The notes below the pieces were generated by a model. The model did not search any database. It had not been told where the DNA came from and saw only the letters and a program-made list of their open reading frames with translations. DNA of 64,000 bases, from the NCBI GenBank assembly GCA_965372405.1, contig CBDVCE010000017.1, forward strand, positions 5,315 to 69,314, read 5' to 3'. The stretch comes from Sunxiuqinia sp965372405 (GTDB taxonomy: Bacteria > Bacteroidota > Bacteroidia > Bacteroidales > Prolixibacteraceae). Every line of letters begins with the position of its first letter. Position 1 is the stretch's first letter. The position numbers and the translations under genes are program-made. Of this stretch, positions 17,519 to 26,119 are shown piece by piece.

Positions 17519-18829
17519 ATGAGTAGCTATAAAGAAATATTGGATTATTTATACAGCCAGTTACCCATGTTCCAACGAACCGGTCCGGCAGCATATAAAA
17601 ATACACTTGGCAATACACTTGTTCTCGATGAACTTTTTGATCATCCTCATCTTAGTTTTAAGAGTATCCATATTGGAGGCACAAATGGGAAAGGCTCTTG
17701 TTCTCACATGCTTGCATCTGTATTACAAGAAGCTGGGTATAAAACAGGACTTTATACTTCTCCTCACTTAATAGATTTCAGGGAACGCATCCGGGTGAAT
17801 GGTGATATGATTTCGGAAACTGATGTTGTTTATTTTGTAGAGAAATTCAGAGAGTTTAATGAGTCTCAACAGCTGGAACCATCCTTCTTTGAGATAACCG
17901 TGGCCATGGCCTTTGATCATTTTCGAAACCAAAAGGTTGATGTTGCTATAGTTGAAGTTGGACTTGGAGGAAGACTGGATTCAACAAACATCATCCACCC
18001 CGAAGTTTCATTAATTACGAATATCAGTCTTGACCACACCAATCTCCTGGGTGACAGCATTCAGCAAATTGCTGGAGAAAAAGCAGGTATCATTAAATCA
18101 GATGTCCCAATTATTATTTCTGAAAGCAATCCTGAATACAATTCAGTTTTCATAGAAAAAGCCAAAGAAATGGAAACCTCAATTCATTTTGCAGATCAGG
18201 AATACCATGCTGCCTACTCCATGTTTCTTTCAGAAGGAAAGCAGTTGTTTAATTTCAATAAGAATGATGAATTGCTTTTTCCAAATCTGAAGCTTGACTT
18301 ATTGGGAAATTATCAATTAAAGAATACTGGTGGAGTTTTAAAAGTAATTGAGCTTTTAAAAACTGAAAATTGGAAAATCAAAGAACGTGATATTTATAAC
18401 GGACTTGAGAAAGCTTCGAAAAATACAGGTTTGCGTGGAAGATGGGAAATAGTTGGAAATAATCCGTTAGTTGTTTGTGATACTGCCCACAACATTGCAG
18501 GCATAAAAGCTATAATTAAACAAATCGAATCAACTCCATTTAAAAAACTTCACATTGTTTTAGGAATGGTAAGCGACAAAAGTATTGAACATATTCTGGG
18601 CATTTTTCCAAAAAATGCCAATTATTATTTCACTCAGGCAAAAATTCCTCGAGCACTTCCAGCAAATGATTTAGCAAAACTCGCAGCCAAACAAAACTTG
18701 AAAGGAATGATTATTCCATCTGTAAAACAAGCATTTGACGAAGCAAAAAAAGCAGCCGGTTTAAATGATTTAATCTTTATTGGAGGAAGCACTTTTGTAG
18801 TAGCTGATTATTTTTCCAGAAATTTTTAA
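17519..18829 (+). CDS. folC: Bifunctional folylpolyglutamate synthase/dihydrofolate synthase
   Basis: A 436-residue Mur-ligase-fold enzyme. The ATP-binding loop is HIGGTNGKGSCSHM. The family stretch YTSPHLIDFRERIRVNG, the GGRLDSTNI loop, SLDHTNLLG and the C-terminal VVCDTAHNIAG all match FolC. It adds glutamate to dihydropteroate and to folates in the cytoplasm. Length is normal. It lies divergently from phoH and is followed by the tRNA-Val promoter. Confidence 0.95.
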   Translation: MSSYKEILDYLYSQLPMFQRTGPAAYKNTLGNTLVLDELFDHPHLSFKSIHIGGTNGKGSCSHMLASVLQEAGYKTGLYTSPHLIDFRERIRVNGDMISETDVVYFVEKFREFNESQQLEPSFFEITVAMAFDHFRNQKVDVAIVEVGLGGRLDSTNIIHPEVSLITNISLDHTNLLGDSIQQIAGEKAGIIKSDVPIIISESNPEYNSVFIEKAKEMETSIHFADQEYHAAYSMFLSEGKQLFNFNKNDELLFPNLKLDLLGNYQLKNTGGVLKVIELLKTENWKIKERDIYNGLEKASKNTGLRGRWEIVGNNPLVVCDTAHNIAGIKAIIKQIESTPFKKLHIVLGMVSDKSIEHILGIFPKNANYYFTQAKIPRALPANDLAKLAAKQNLKGMIIPSVKQAFDEAKKAAGLNDLIFIGGSTFVVADYFSRNF

Positions 18830-18837
18830 TATTTGTT

Positions 18838-18867
18838 TTGCACAAGAAAAAAAAGGATCTATATTTG
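18838..18867 (+). promoter_or_regulatory. Promoter of tRNA-Val
   Basis: TTTG/TTG at 18837-18840, a 19-base spacer, then TATATTTG at 18860-18867 give a near-perfect Bacteroidota sigma-ABfr promoter (TTG-N19-TAnnTTTG). Predicted start is near 18874, about 34 bases before the mature tRNA. Confidence 0.85.
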
Positions 18868-18907
18868 CATCGCCTTTCTGAAAAGAAGGTACGTTCAGAA
18901 AACATTA

Positions 18908-18982
18908 GGGCGATTAGCTCAGTTGGTTCAGAGCACTTGGTTTACACCCAAGGGGTCGGGGGTTCGACTCCCTCATCGCCCA
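18908..18982 (+). tRNA. tRNA-Val (anticodon UAC)
   Basis: A 75-base cloverleaf. The acceptor stem is GGGCGAT with ATCGCCC, the D stem GCTC/GAGC, the anticodon stem CTTGG/CCAAG around loop TTTACAC (anticodon TAC at positions 34-36) and the T stem GGGGG/CCCTC around TTCGACT. The discriminator base is A and the CCA end is not encoded. Promoter and terminator flank it directly, so it is a single-gene unit. Confidence 0.97.
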
Positions 18983-18989
18983 CGAAAAA

Positions 18990-19022
18990 AGTCATTTGTT
19001 TTTATAACAAATGGCTTTTTTT
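18990..19022 (+). terminator. Rho-independent terminator of tRNA-Val
   Basis: An 11-base-pair stem, AGTCATTTGTT (18990-19000) with AACAAATGGCT (19006-19016, one G-U pair), is followed by seven T residues. It starts 8 bases after the tRNA. Confidence 0.92.
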
Positions 19023-19210
19023 GTATTTGAGTGTATGCATTTCTGATCCATCCTTCCCCTTCAATAATTAACTAGAAATCTTACTTTAATAGCAAAATCT
19101 CAAAGTGCCCCAACTACAAAATCTTGACATTTTATATATATCATAAAAAAAATAGAAGACTAAATTGTATTATTTCCCCTTTAAATCCTTAATTTTGATT
19201 ATACACTAAC

Positions 19211-21550
19211 ATGAATTCAGTGAATCAGAATAAAAAAAATACTGTTGGATTTAATCAAAAGGATGAATCTGTGGGTATGAAAAAAGGCTATTCACCAGGA
19301 GTTCCTTCTGACAAAAATGCGCCTGAAATCATTATCAGGTTCAATATCAAAGGGGAACACATATTTTATACCGACAACCTATTTCCATTTTTCAAGTTCA
19401 AGAAAAGAAGTCTAATTGGCATTTCCATTTCAGAAGCTGGGTACTTAAATGAACTTTCTACTGAAGTTGAAAGCAGTATTATAAAGGTGCTAAAATCAGG
19501 AAAGCATCAATACAAGGAACTCTCTTTTTTTAAGGGGGACATGCTATTTTGGATTAGCCTAAGCCTAACTCCAGAACTAGATGAAAATAAGCAGGCGAAT
19601 AGTGTTATTTGTATTATTAGAGATGTTAATTATAAAAAAGAACTAGAAAGCCAGCTTGAAGAAAATATTGAAAAATACCACTTGCTTACAAATGCCACAG
19701 ACAATGGAATCTGGGATTGGATCGTAACCAGCGAGCATGTTTATTATTCCAGAAAGTGGAAATCTCAATTGGGCTATTATCCCGATGAACTGGAAGATCT
19801 ATTTTCCACATGGATGAATTTAATTCACTCTGAAGATTTCAACAGGGTAAAACGAGAACTCGATAATTTTCTCAAAAGCACCTCCTTTGTATTTGAATCT
19901 GAATATAGAATGCGCCACAAAGATGGGACTTATCGCTGGTTTAAAAATCGTTCTACAATTGTTCGCAACAATGATGGAGTTGCTGTTCGCATGTTCGGTA
20001 CAACACGTGATATTAGTGAAGAGAAACAACACATCGAGAAGTTATCCATGCTTAAGCAAGCTTTTATTCAAAGCCCATCACCAATTGTCATTACTGATCT
20101 TGAAGGATACATTGACTTTTTAAACCCTGCATTCTGCAAGGTCACTGGATATTCTGCTGATGAAATCATTGGGAAAAAACTCAGTATATTAAAGTCAGGA
20201 TACCATTCAAAAACATTTTACAGAAACCTATGGGACACCATTCTTGCAGGCAACCAATGGCGGGGTGAATTCAAAAACAAAAGAAAAAACGGAAAAATAT
20301 ATTGGGAGTTTGCCTCCATCTCCGGCCTGCGAAATGAAAAAGGAATCATTACTAACTACTTAAAAGTTGGTGAGGACATTACCCCAATAAAAAAGATTCA
20401 GGACGATCTTCGAAAATCTAAACGCATTTCGGAAACTGCCAAGCTATATAAAAATAACTTTTTGGCGAATATGAGTCACGAAATACGGACTCCCATTAAT
20501 GGAATTATTGGATTTTCTGAGCTATTAAAATATGCTGATCTTACTGAAAATCAACAAATTCATTACATCGATATCATTGAAGAGAATAGCAGATCGCTAC
20601 TAAGCTTAATCGATGATATTATTGATGTCTCAAAACTGGAAGCAAAGGAACTAAAGATAAGGAAAGAGGCATGCTCTCTTACTTCAATTTTCAGTGAATT
20701 AAAAGAACTCTTCAACTCATTATTACTAAATCAAAATAAAGAAAAGTTAGAATTACGTTTTCATGTTCCAAGGGTTGAACATCATGATTTTATTTTTACT
20801 GATCCCTTCCGTTTAAAACAAGTAATTAGCAATCTTTTCCTGAATGCTCTCAAATTTACGAGTTCAGGAAGTATTGAGATTGGATACCAGATTTCTTCTG
20901 ATCGAAAACTTCAATTTTATGTGGAAGATACTGGCGTTGGAATTCCTGCAAAAAACCAACAAAGCATATTTAAAAGATTTATCCAAAATGACCATAGTAA
21001 AAAATCAAAAGATACTGGTGCAGGTCTGGGACTATACATTGCTCAAGGCTTAGTGGAAATGCTTGGTGGAGCAATTGGAGTTAAGTCTCAACCAACTAAA
21101 GGCTCATTATTTTTCTTCACTATTCCTTACGATAAAATACGAAAACCCATAAGCAGTAAGCCTGAAGCAAAACCCGTGAAATATGATTTTAGCAAATACA
21201 CTATTCTAATTGCAGAAGATATTGATTATAATTTCGAATACCTGAAAGAAATTCTAATTAAAACGAACGCTGAAGTATTGTGGGCAAAAGATGGCATTGA
21301 CACCATTAATATTTTCAATAACAACAAAATAGACCTTATACTCATGGACATCCAACTTCCTGAGATTAATGGTTATGATGCTACCAAAACGATAAGAAAA
21401 ACGAATAAAGAAATCCCAATCATTGCCCAAACAGCTTATTCAATGACCGAAGAACGTAAAAAATGTTTACAGGCTGGGTGCAATGATGTGTTAATAAAAC
21501 CACTTAAAATTGACGAAGTACTAAGCACGCTGGCTACATACCTAAAATAA
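19211..21550 (+). CDS. Hybrid sensor histidine kinase/response regulator with PAS domains
   Basis: A 779-residue cytoplasmic hybrid kinase with no signal peptide or membrane span. About residues 45-400 hold three PAS-like sensor modules with PAC tails (for example FRMRHKDGTYRWFKNRSTIVRN and FKNKRKNGKIYWEFASISG). HisKA follows with phospho-His near residue 423 in NMSHEIRTPINGIIGFS, then HATPase_c (N box NLFLNALKFT, DTGVGIP, GAGLGLYIA). A C-terminal receiver domain carries Asp near 713 in LILMDIQLPEINGYD and Lys in DVLIKPL. No output domain or partner regulator is adjacent. A TAATTTTG box at 19190-19197 may be its promoter. The signal is unknown. Confidence 0.93.
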   Translation: MNSVNQNKKNTVGFNQKDESVGMKKGYSPGVPSDKNAPEIIIRFNIKGEHIFYTDNLFPFFKFKKRSLIGISISEAGYLNELSTEVESSIIKVLKSGKHQYKELSFFKGDMLFWISLSLTPELDENKQANSVICIIRDVNYKKELESQLEENIEKYHLLTNATDNGIWDWIVTSEHVYYSRKWKSQLGYYPDELEDLFSTWMNLIHSEDFNRVKRELDNFLKSTSFVFESEYRMRHKDGTYRWFKNRSTIVRNNDGVAVRMFGTTRDISEEKQHIEKLSMLKQAFIQSPSPIVITDLEGYIDFLNPAFCKVTGYSADEIIGKKLSILKSGYHSKTFYRNLWDTILAGNQWRGEFKNKRKNGKIYWEFASISGLRNEKGIITNYLKVGEDITPIKKIQDDLRKSKRISETAKLYKNNFLANMSHEIRTPINGIIGFSELLKYADLTENQQIHYIDIIEENSRSLLSLIDDIIDVSKLEAKELKIRKEACSLTSIFSELKELFNSLLLNQNKEKLELRFHVPRVEHHDFIFTDPFRLKQVISNLFLNALKFTSSGSIEIGYQISSDRKLQFYVEDTGVGIPAKNQQSIFKRFIQNDHSKKSKDTGAGLGLYIAQGLVEMLGGAIGVKSQPTKGSLFFFTIPYDKIRKPISSKPEAKPVKYDFSKYTILIAEDIDYNFEYLKEILIKTNAEVLWAKDGIDTINIFNNNKIDLILMDIQLPEINGYDATKTIRKTNKEIPIIAQTAYSMTEERKKCLQAGCNDVLIKPLKIDEVLSTLATYLK

Positions 21551-21616
21551 AAAGTCATTGCTTGAATAGTTTTCTCTTGTCTTTATTAAATTTGAACTTT
21601 CATAAAGATCAAATGC

Positions 21617-22243
21617 ATGATAAACGAGAAGTTTCCTTCCAGATTGTTGGAAAATGCTGTGAATGAATTTTCAAAACTACCGGGTATCGGTAGAAAAACT
21701 GCGCTTCGTCTTGTACTACACCTATTACGGCAAGATAAAGACGAGGTCAATTTTTTCGGGAACAGTGTCATCCAGCTTCGAAGCGATATTAAACATTGCA
21801 AAATCTGTCACAATATTTCCGATACTGAAGTTTGTAATATATGTAGCCACCCATCACGCGTCCCCGAAATAATATGCGTTGTTGAAAATATTAAAGATGT
21901 AATGTCCATTGAAAACACACAACAATTCAATGGCTTATACCACGTACTTGGTGGTATAATTTCACCCATGGATGGAATCGGGCCATCTAACCTGGAAATC
22001 AACTCATTAATTGAACGTGTAAAAGAAAATGATTCGGCGGAGGTAATCCTTGCACTAAGCACAACAATGGAAGGAGATACAACAAATTTTTTTATTTATA
22101 AGAAACTGAAGGACTTGAACGTTAAGATATCAACTCTTGCACGAGGTGTTTCTATTGGAGATGAACTGGAATATGCCGATGAGATAACTCTGGGGCGTTC
22201 AATTAAAAACCGGATGAACTTCGAAGATTCATTGTCTCAATAA
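21617..22243 (+). CDS. recR: Recombination protein RecR
   Basis: A 208-residue protein with the RecR plan. The helix-hairpin-helix near the N-terminus is FSKLPGIGRKTALRLVLHLL. A four-cysteine zinc finger follows (CKICHNISDTEVCNICS), then the Toprim domain from ICVVENIKDVMSIENTQQFNGLYHVLGG to ARGVSIGDELEYADEITLGRSI. It works with RecF/RecO in loading RecA at gaps. Length is normal and the start ATG is clear. The glycosyltransferase gene begins 12 bases downstream. Confidence 0.96.
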   Translation: MINEKFPSRLLENAVNEFSKLPGIGRKTALRLVLHLLRQDKDEVNFFGNSVIQLRSDIKHCKICHNISDTEVCNICSHPSRVPEIICVVENIKDVMSIENTQQFNGLYHVLGGIISPMDGIGPSNLEINSLIERVKENDSAEVILALSTTMEGDTTNFFIYKKLKDLNVKISTLARGVSIGDELEYADEITLGRSIKNRMNFEDSLSQ

Positions 22244-22255
22244 AACAGTTAATCC

Positions 22256-24205
22256 ATGAAGCTATCAGTAATAATTGTCAACTATAATGTAAAATTCTTT
22301 CTCGAGCAGTGCCTCTATTCTGTTCAAAAAGCATGTTCGAAAATTGAGGCAGAAGTTTTTGTTGTTGATAATGACTCCGTTGACGGCTCATGCCAAATGG
22401 TTAAAGAAAAGTTCTCGGAGGTTATTTTAATTGAAAATCACGACAATAAGGGTTTTTCAAAAGCGAATAATCAAGCCATAAGAAAATCAAAAGGCGAGTA
22501 TGTGTTACTCCTAAACCCTGACACTATTATTGAAGAAGACAGTTTTACAAAGTGTATTAATTTCATGGACAATCATCCAGAAGCTGGCGCACTTGGGGTA
22601 AAGATGATTGATGGGAAAGGTCGTTTCCTACCCGAATCAAAAAGAGGCTTACCAACACCCGCAGTCGCTTTTTATAAAATTTTTGGGTTCTCAAAAGTAT
22701 TCAGTAAGTCTAAACGTTTTGGACGTTATCACCTAGGTCATCTTGACAAAGATGAAGTTAATGAAATTGATGTTCTTGCTGGTGCATACATGTTTATGAG
22801 AAAGTCAACCCTGGATAAGGTTGGCTTATTAGATGAAGAATACTTCATGTATGGCGAAGATATTGATCTTTCATACCGGATTACCAAAGGAGGATATAAA
22901 AACTTCTATTTCCCAGATACGACTATCATTCATTACAAAGGAGAAAGCACAAAGAAAGGCAGCATCAATTACGTAAAAGTGTTTTATAAAGCAATGGCCA
23001 TTTTTGCCAGCAAACACTTTTCGAAAGGACGGGCAAGCATGTTCTCTCTACTTATAAATATAGCAATTTACTTCCGTGCTTTACTTGCCGTAGTCAGCCG
23101 AATTACTAAAACCATTACCCTTCCACTGCTTGACGGATTATTTATTTATGCCGGTTTCTTATGGCTACTACCCTATTGGGAAAAACTAAAATTTAACTCC
23201 GGTTATTATCCTGATGAATTTCTCAATTTTGCTGCTCCAGCTTATATTATCATATGGCTAATGAGCATCTGGTTTTCAGGAGGATATCAAAAACAAATTA
23301 AGATTATTAAACTTTTACGTGGTTTATTTTGGGGAAGTATTACTATTCTTGTTTTCTACTCTCTAATAGATGAGAGTCTTCGATTCTCCAGAGCTTTGAT
23401 CCTTCTGGGGTCTGCATGGGCAATGACCGTTCTTCTAGCATATCGTTTCCTGCTAAATTGGATCAAACCAACTTCATTTCGATTTGACCTAAAGCGAATG
23501 AAGAAAGTTGTATTGATTGCTGTAAACGAAGAAGCTGATCGAATCAAGATGCTCATTAAACAATCAAACCTTAAAATTGACGTTATCGGATTGGTTAATC
23601 CGAAACGAGATCAACATATTGCTCCATTCTTAGGCAATCTGGATCAGCTTCGGGAAATCATTCGCATTCATAAAATTGAAGAATTGATTTTCAGCGCAAG
23701 TGATCTGACCTCACAACAGATCATCAACGTTATGCTTGAGCTTACTGATCTTAATATTGAATACAAAATTGCACCTCCTGAGAGTTTGTCCATTATCGGT
23801 AGCAACTCAATTGATACAGCTGGAGAACTTTACGTGGTTCATGTTAATGCAATCTCAAAAGAAAGCAATAAGCGAAACAAGAGACTGCTTGATTTGTTTT
23901 TTGCAGTTTCTATCTTGATTAGTTCTCCAATCTTATGCTGGACAGTAAAAAACCATGCTGGCCTTTTTCGAAATATATTTGCTGTAATATTTGCTAAAAG
24001 AAGCTGGGTCGGATACTCATCATCAGATAAAAATGCAATACACCTTCCCATAATAAAAAGAGGAGTACTTTCTCCTACTGATAAACAAAACCTAACTCTC
24101 ACTGAGCCAAAAAAGCTTGAAATCGATATGGTTTATGCCAAAGATTATCGAATATTGAATGACCTGGAAATCATCCTTGCCGGATGGAAAAAACTTGGAC
24201 AATGA
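22256..24205 (+). CDS. GT2 glycosyltransferase fused to a degenerate polyprenyl-phosphate sugar-transferase-like module
   Basis: A 649-residue two-part protein. Residues 1-about 250 are a complete GT2 domain (LSVIIVNYNVKFFLEQC, VVDNDSVDGS, LLLNPDTIIEED, FMYGEDIDLSYRITKGGY). From about 260 on there are several membrane segments. A Rossmann-like CoA-binding-type domain (KKVVLIAVNEEADRIKML) comes next, and then a tail that follows the bacterial sugar-transferase (WcaJ/WbaP) plan: KRLLDLFFAVSILISSPI, LPIIKRGVL, DMVYAKDYRILNDLEIIL. The catalytic R-x-G and KFRTM elements of that family are not visible. It probably acts in membrane-bound glycan synthesis with only the GT2 half catalytic. It overlaps the next gene by four bases. 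Confidence 0.85.
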   Translation: MKLSVIIVNYNVKFFLEQCLYSVQKACSKIEAEVFVVDNDSVDGSCQMVKEKFSEVILIENHDNKGFSKANNQAIRKSKGEYVLLLNPDTIIEEDSFTKCINFMDNHPEAGALGVKMIDGKGRFLPESKRGLPTPAVAFYKIFGFSKVFSKSKRFGRYHLGHLDKDEVNEIDVLAGAYMFMRKSTLDKVGLLDEEYFMYGEDIDLSYRITKGGYKNFYFPDTTIIHYKGESTKKGSINYVKVFYKAMAIFASKHFSKGRASMFSLLINIAIYFRALLAVVSRITKTITLPLLDGLFIYAGFLWLLPYWEKLKFNSGYYPDEFLNFAAPAYIIIWLMSIWFSGGYQKQIKIIKLLRGLFWGSITILVFYSLIDESLRFSRALILLGSAWAMTVLLAYRFLLNWIKPTSFRFDLKRMKKVVLIAVNEEADRIKMLIKQSNLKIDVIGLVNPKRDQHIAPFLGNLDQLREIIRIHKIEELIFSASDLTSQQIINVMLELTDLNIEYKIAPPESLSIIGSNSIDTAGELYVVHVNAISKESNKRNKRLLDLFFAVSILISSPILCWTVKNHAGLFRNIFAVIFAKRSWVGYSSSDKNAIHLPIIKRGVLSPTDKQNLTLTEPKKLEIDMVYAKDYRILNDLEIILAGWKKLGQ

Positions 24206-24729
24206 ATCTGGAAAAATTAGAATTTGGGAATGTTCGTCTTCGTCCACTTGAGCCTGAAGATTTGGAACTACTTTATGAATGGGAAAACGACTTACCAACC
24301 TGGAAGGTAAGTAACACGCTTGTTCCATTCTCAAAATATATTTTGAAACAATACATTGAGGAATCTCACCGCGATATCTTTGACACCAAACAACTTCGTT
24401 TAGTCATTGAAGATTTATCGGGGAAAGCCGTTGGAGCCATTGATCTTTTTGATTTTGATCCTTACCACCAGCGTGCCGGCATCGGAATTCTAATTCATGC
24501 CACTGAAGATCGAAGAAAAGGTCTGGCACTCGACGCAATTAAGATCATGGCAAGATATTCATTAAAAGTACTCGGACTTCATCAGATTTACGCAAATATC
24601 ACCATTGACAATTTAGCCAGTATTAATTTGTTTGAAAAAGCAGGTTTTAAAAAAGCAGGCATAAAAAAGGATTGGAGAAAAATATCAACGGGCTGGTTAG
24701 ATGAAGCGATTTATCAGTTGATTCTTTGA
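24202..24729 (+). CDS. GNAT-family N-acetyltransferase
   Basis: A 175-residue acetyltransferase of the RimJ/SpeG type. FGNVRLRPLEPEDLELLYEWEND opens the domain. The acetyl-CoA pyrophosphate-binding loop is in DRRKGLALDAIKIMARYSL. The C-terminal IYANITIDNLASINLFEKAGFKKAG is the classic Asn-containing helix-strand of the family. The substrate (polyamine, protein N-terminus or other) cannot be told. The start ATG overlaps the stop of the upstream glycosyltransferase gene (ATGA), giving tight translational coupling; an upstream in-frame start at 24184 is less likely. Confidence 0.88.
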   Translation: MNLEKLEFGNVRLRPLEPEDLELLYEWENDLPTWKVSNTLVPFSKYILKQYIEESHRDIFDTKQLRLVIEDLSGKAVGAIDLFDFDPYHQRAGIGILIHATEDRRKGLALDAIKIMARYSLKVLGLHQIYANITIDNLASINLFEKAGFKKAGIKKDWRKISTGWLDEAIYQLIL

Positions 24730-24735
24730 TTTAAC

Positions 24736-25191
24736 TCAACATATCTCCGAAAACTCCGGAATATCTTTTAAGTAAGAATAGCTCTCACTTTCAAAATCAA
24801 CCTGACAACAGAAGTGATTTAATCCATTTGACACAATTAGATATGGAACCTTAAATTCCATATTATACCTTGCAATTTGATCAAAAGTATCTTGCGATAT
24901 TTTCACATGCGGAGCTTTAAATTCAACAACAAGTAATGGTTTTCCCTCCCTGTTATATATAAGCAGATCAGCACGAAACTGATTTTTATTTATTTTCAAT
25001 CCCGTTTCAATCGCCATCAACGATGCTGAAAAACCTTTTGTTTCAATCAAAAACCGAATAAAATTCTGACGTACCCATTCTTCTGGAGTTAGTACTAAAA
25101 ATTTCTTTCTAATATCATCAAAAATCAGCTGCTTTTCCTGTTCATCCTTTATTCTGAAAGAATATGTTGGTAAATTTAATCTTGTAAACAT
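24736..25191 (-). CDS. Stand-alone type I restriction R-subunit N-terminal-like nuclease domain protein
   Basis: A 151-residue protein matching the HSDR_N_2 family found in many Bacteroidota. A PD-(D/E)xK core is visible: RADLLIYNREGKPLLVVEFKAP supplies Asp and Glu-x-Lys, and an upstream helix (EEWVRQNFIRFLIETKGF) supplies the first acidic residue. No helicase domain, HsdM or HsdS is nearby, so it is not part of a visible restriction system. Its job is unknown; a DNA-repair or structure-specific role is only a guess. It runs opposite to both neighbours. The in-frame TTG at 25206 is a less likely start than the ATG at 25191. Confidence 0.82.
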   Translation of the reverse strand: MFTRLNLPTYSFRIKDEQEKQLIFDDIRKKFLVLTPEEWVRQNFIRFLIETKGFSASLMAIETGLKINKNQFRADLLIYNREGKPLLVVEFKAPHVKISQDTFDQIARYNMEFKVPYLIVSNGLNHFCCQVDFESESYSYLKDIPEFSEIC

Positions 25192-25334
25192 CCTATGACA
25201 ATTCAAAGTTGTACTTTTGTAAAATTATTTCCGAAGAAAAATTTTCGCAAAATAAGGGTATCCAAAAGTGCAAAAAAAAGATTAAACCTATAGGGGGTAT
25301 TAAAAAATATCAAAACCAAGACAAATCTCTGTCT

Positions 25335-26105
25335 ATGAAAACCAAAAAAGAAATCGTTGACAATTGGCTTCCCAGGTATACGGGTAGAGCTCTTGACAAA
25401 TTTGGCAAGTATATTCTTCTTACCAACTTTCAATTGTATGTAGATATTTTTGCCGAGCAGTTTAATGTTGAAATTGATGGTGCTGATAAAAATATGCCTA
25501 CAGCTACATCAAATGACATTACAATTATCAACTTTGGGATGGGGAGCCCCAATGCTGCAACCATCATGGATTTGCTAAGTGCTGTTCATCCAAAAGCGGT
25601 ACTTTTCTTAGGGAAATGCGGTGGACTAAAGCGAATCAATAAACTTGGAGATCTTATCTTGCCCATTGCTGCCATTCGAAGTGATGGTACATCAAACGAC
25701 TATTTACCACCAGAAATTCCTGCACTTCCTGCTTTTAATTTACAACGAGCAGTTTCAACAGCAATCAGAGAAAATAAAGAAGACTATTGGACTGGTGTAG
25801 TTTACACTACCAACAAACGGGTTTGGGAATATGACGAACGCTTTAAAAAATACCTTAACAGAACCAGAGCTATTGCTATTGATATGGAAACAGCCACAAT
25901 CTTCACCGTTGGTTTCGCCAACCATATACCATCTGGTGCATTGCTTTTAGTTTCTGATCAACCAATGATTTCTACAGGAATTAAAACTGCTGCAAGCGAT
26001 GAAAAAGTAACTACCGATTTTGTGCAAAGGCATGTAAAAATTGGCATAGATGCACTCTTGGAAATTAAAAATGATGGACGCTCTGTAAGACACCTCAAAT
26101 TTTAA
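25335..26105 (+). CDS. amn: AMP nucleosidase
   Basis: A 256-residue nucleoside-phosphorylase-fold enzyme, matching the short AMP nucleosidases of Bacteroidota rather than the about 480-residue E. coli form. KEIVDNWLPRYTG opens the protein. The phosphate/ribose site is seen in NFGMGSPNAATIMDLL and VLFLGKCGGLK, and the purine pocket with AIDMETATIFTVGFANHIPSGALLLVSDQP. It cleaves AMP to adenine and ribose-5-phosphate in the cytoplasm, tuning adenylate pools. The frame is open upstream to 25209 without homologous sequence, so the ATG at 25335 was chosen. holA follows 14 bases downstream. Confidence 0.93.
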   Translation: MKTKKEIVDNWLPRYTGRALDKFGKYILLTNFQLYVDIFAEQFNVEIDGADKNMPTATSNDITIINFGMGSPNAATIMDLLSAVHPKAVLFLGKCGGLKRINKLGDLILPIAAIRSDGTSNDYLPPEIPALPAFNLQRAVSTAIRENKEDYWTGVVYTTNKRVWEYDERFKKYLNRTRAIAIDMETATIFTVGFANHIPSGALLLVSDQPMISTGIKTAASDEKVTTDFVQRHVKIGIDALLEIKNDGRSVRHLKF

Positions 26106-26119
26106 ACAAAAGACGAACA

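Noticed and set aside
18833..19071. Two plus-strand reading frames across the tRNA
   Set aside because: They overlap tRNA-Val, its promoter and its terminator and have no protein-like features.
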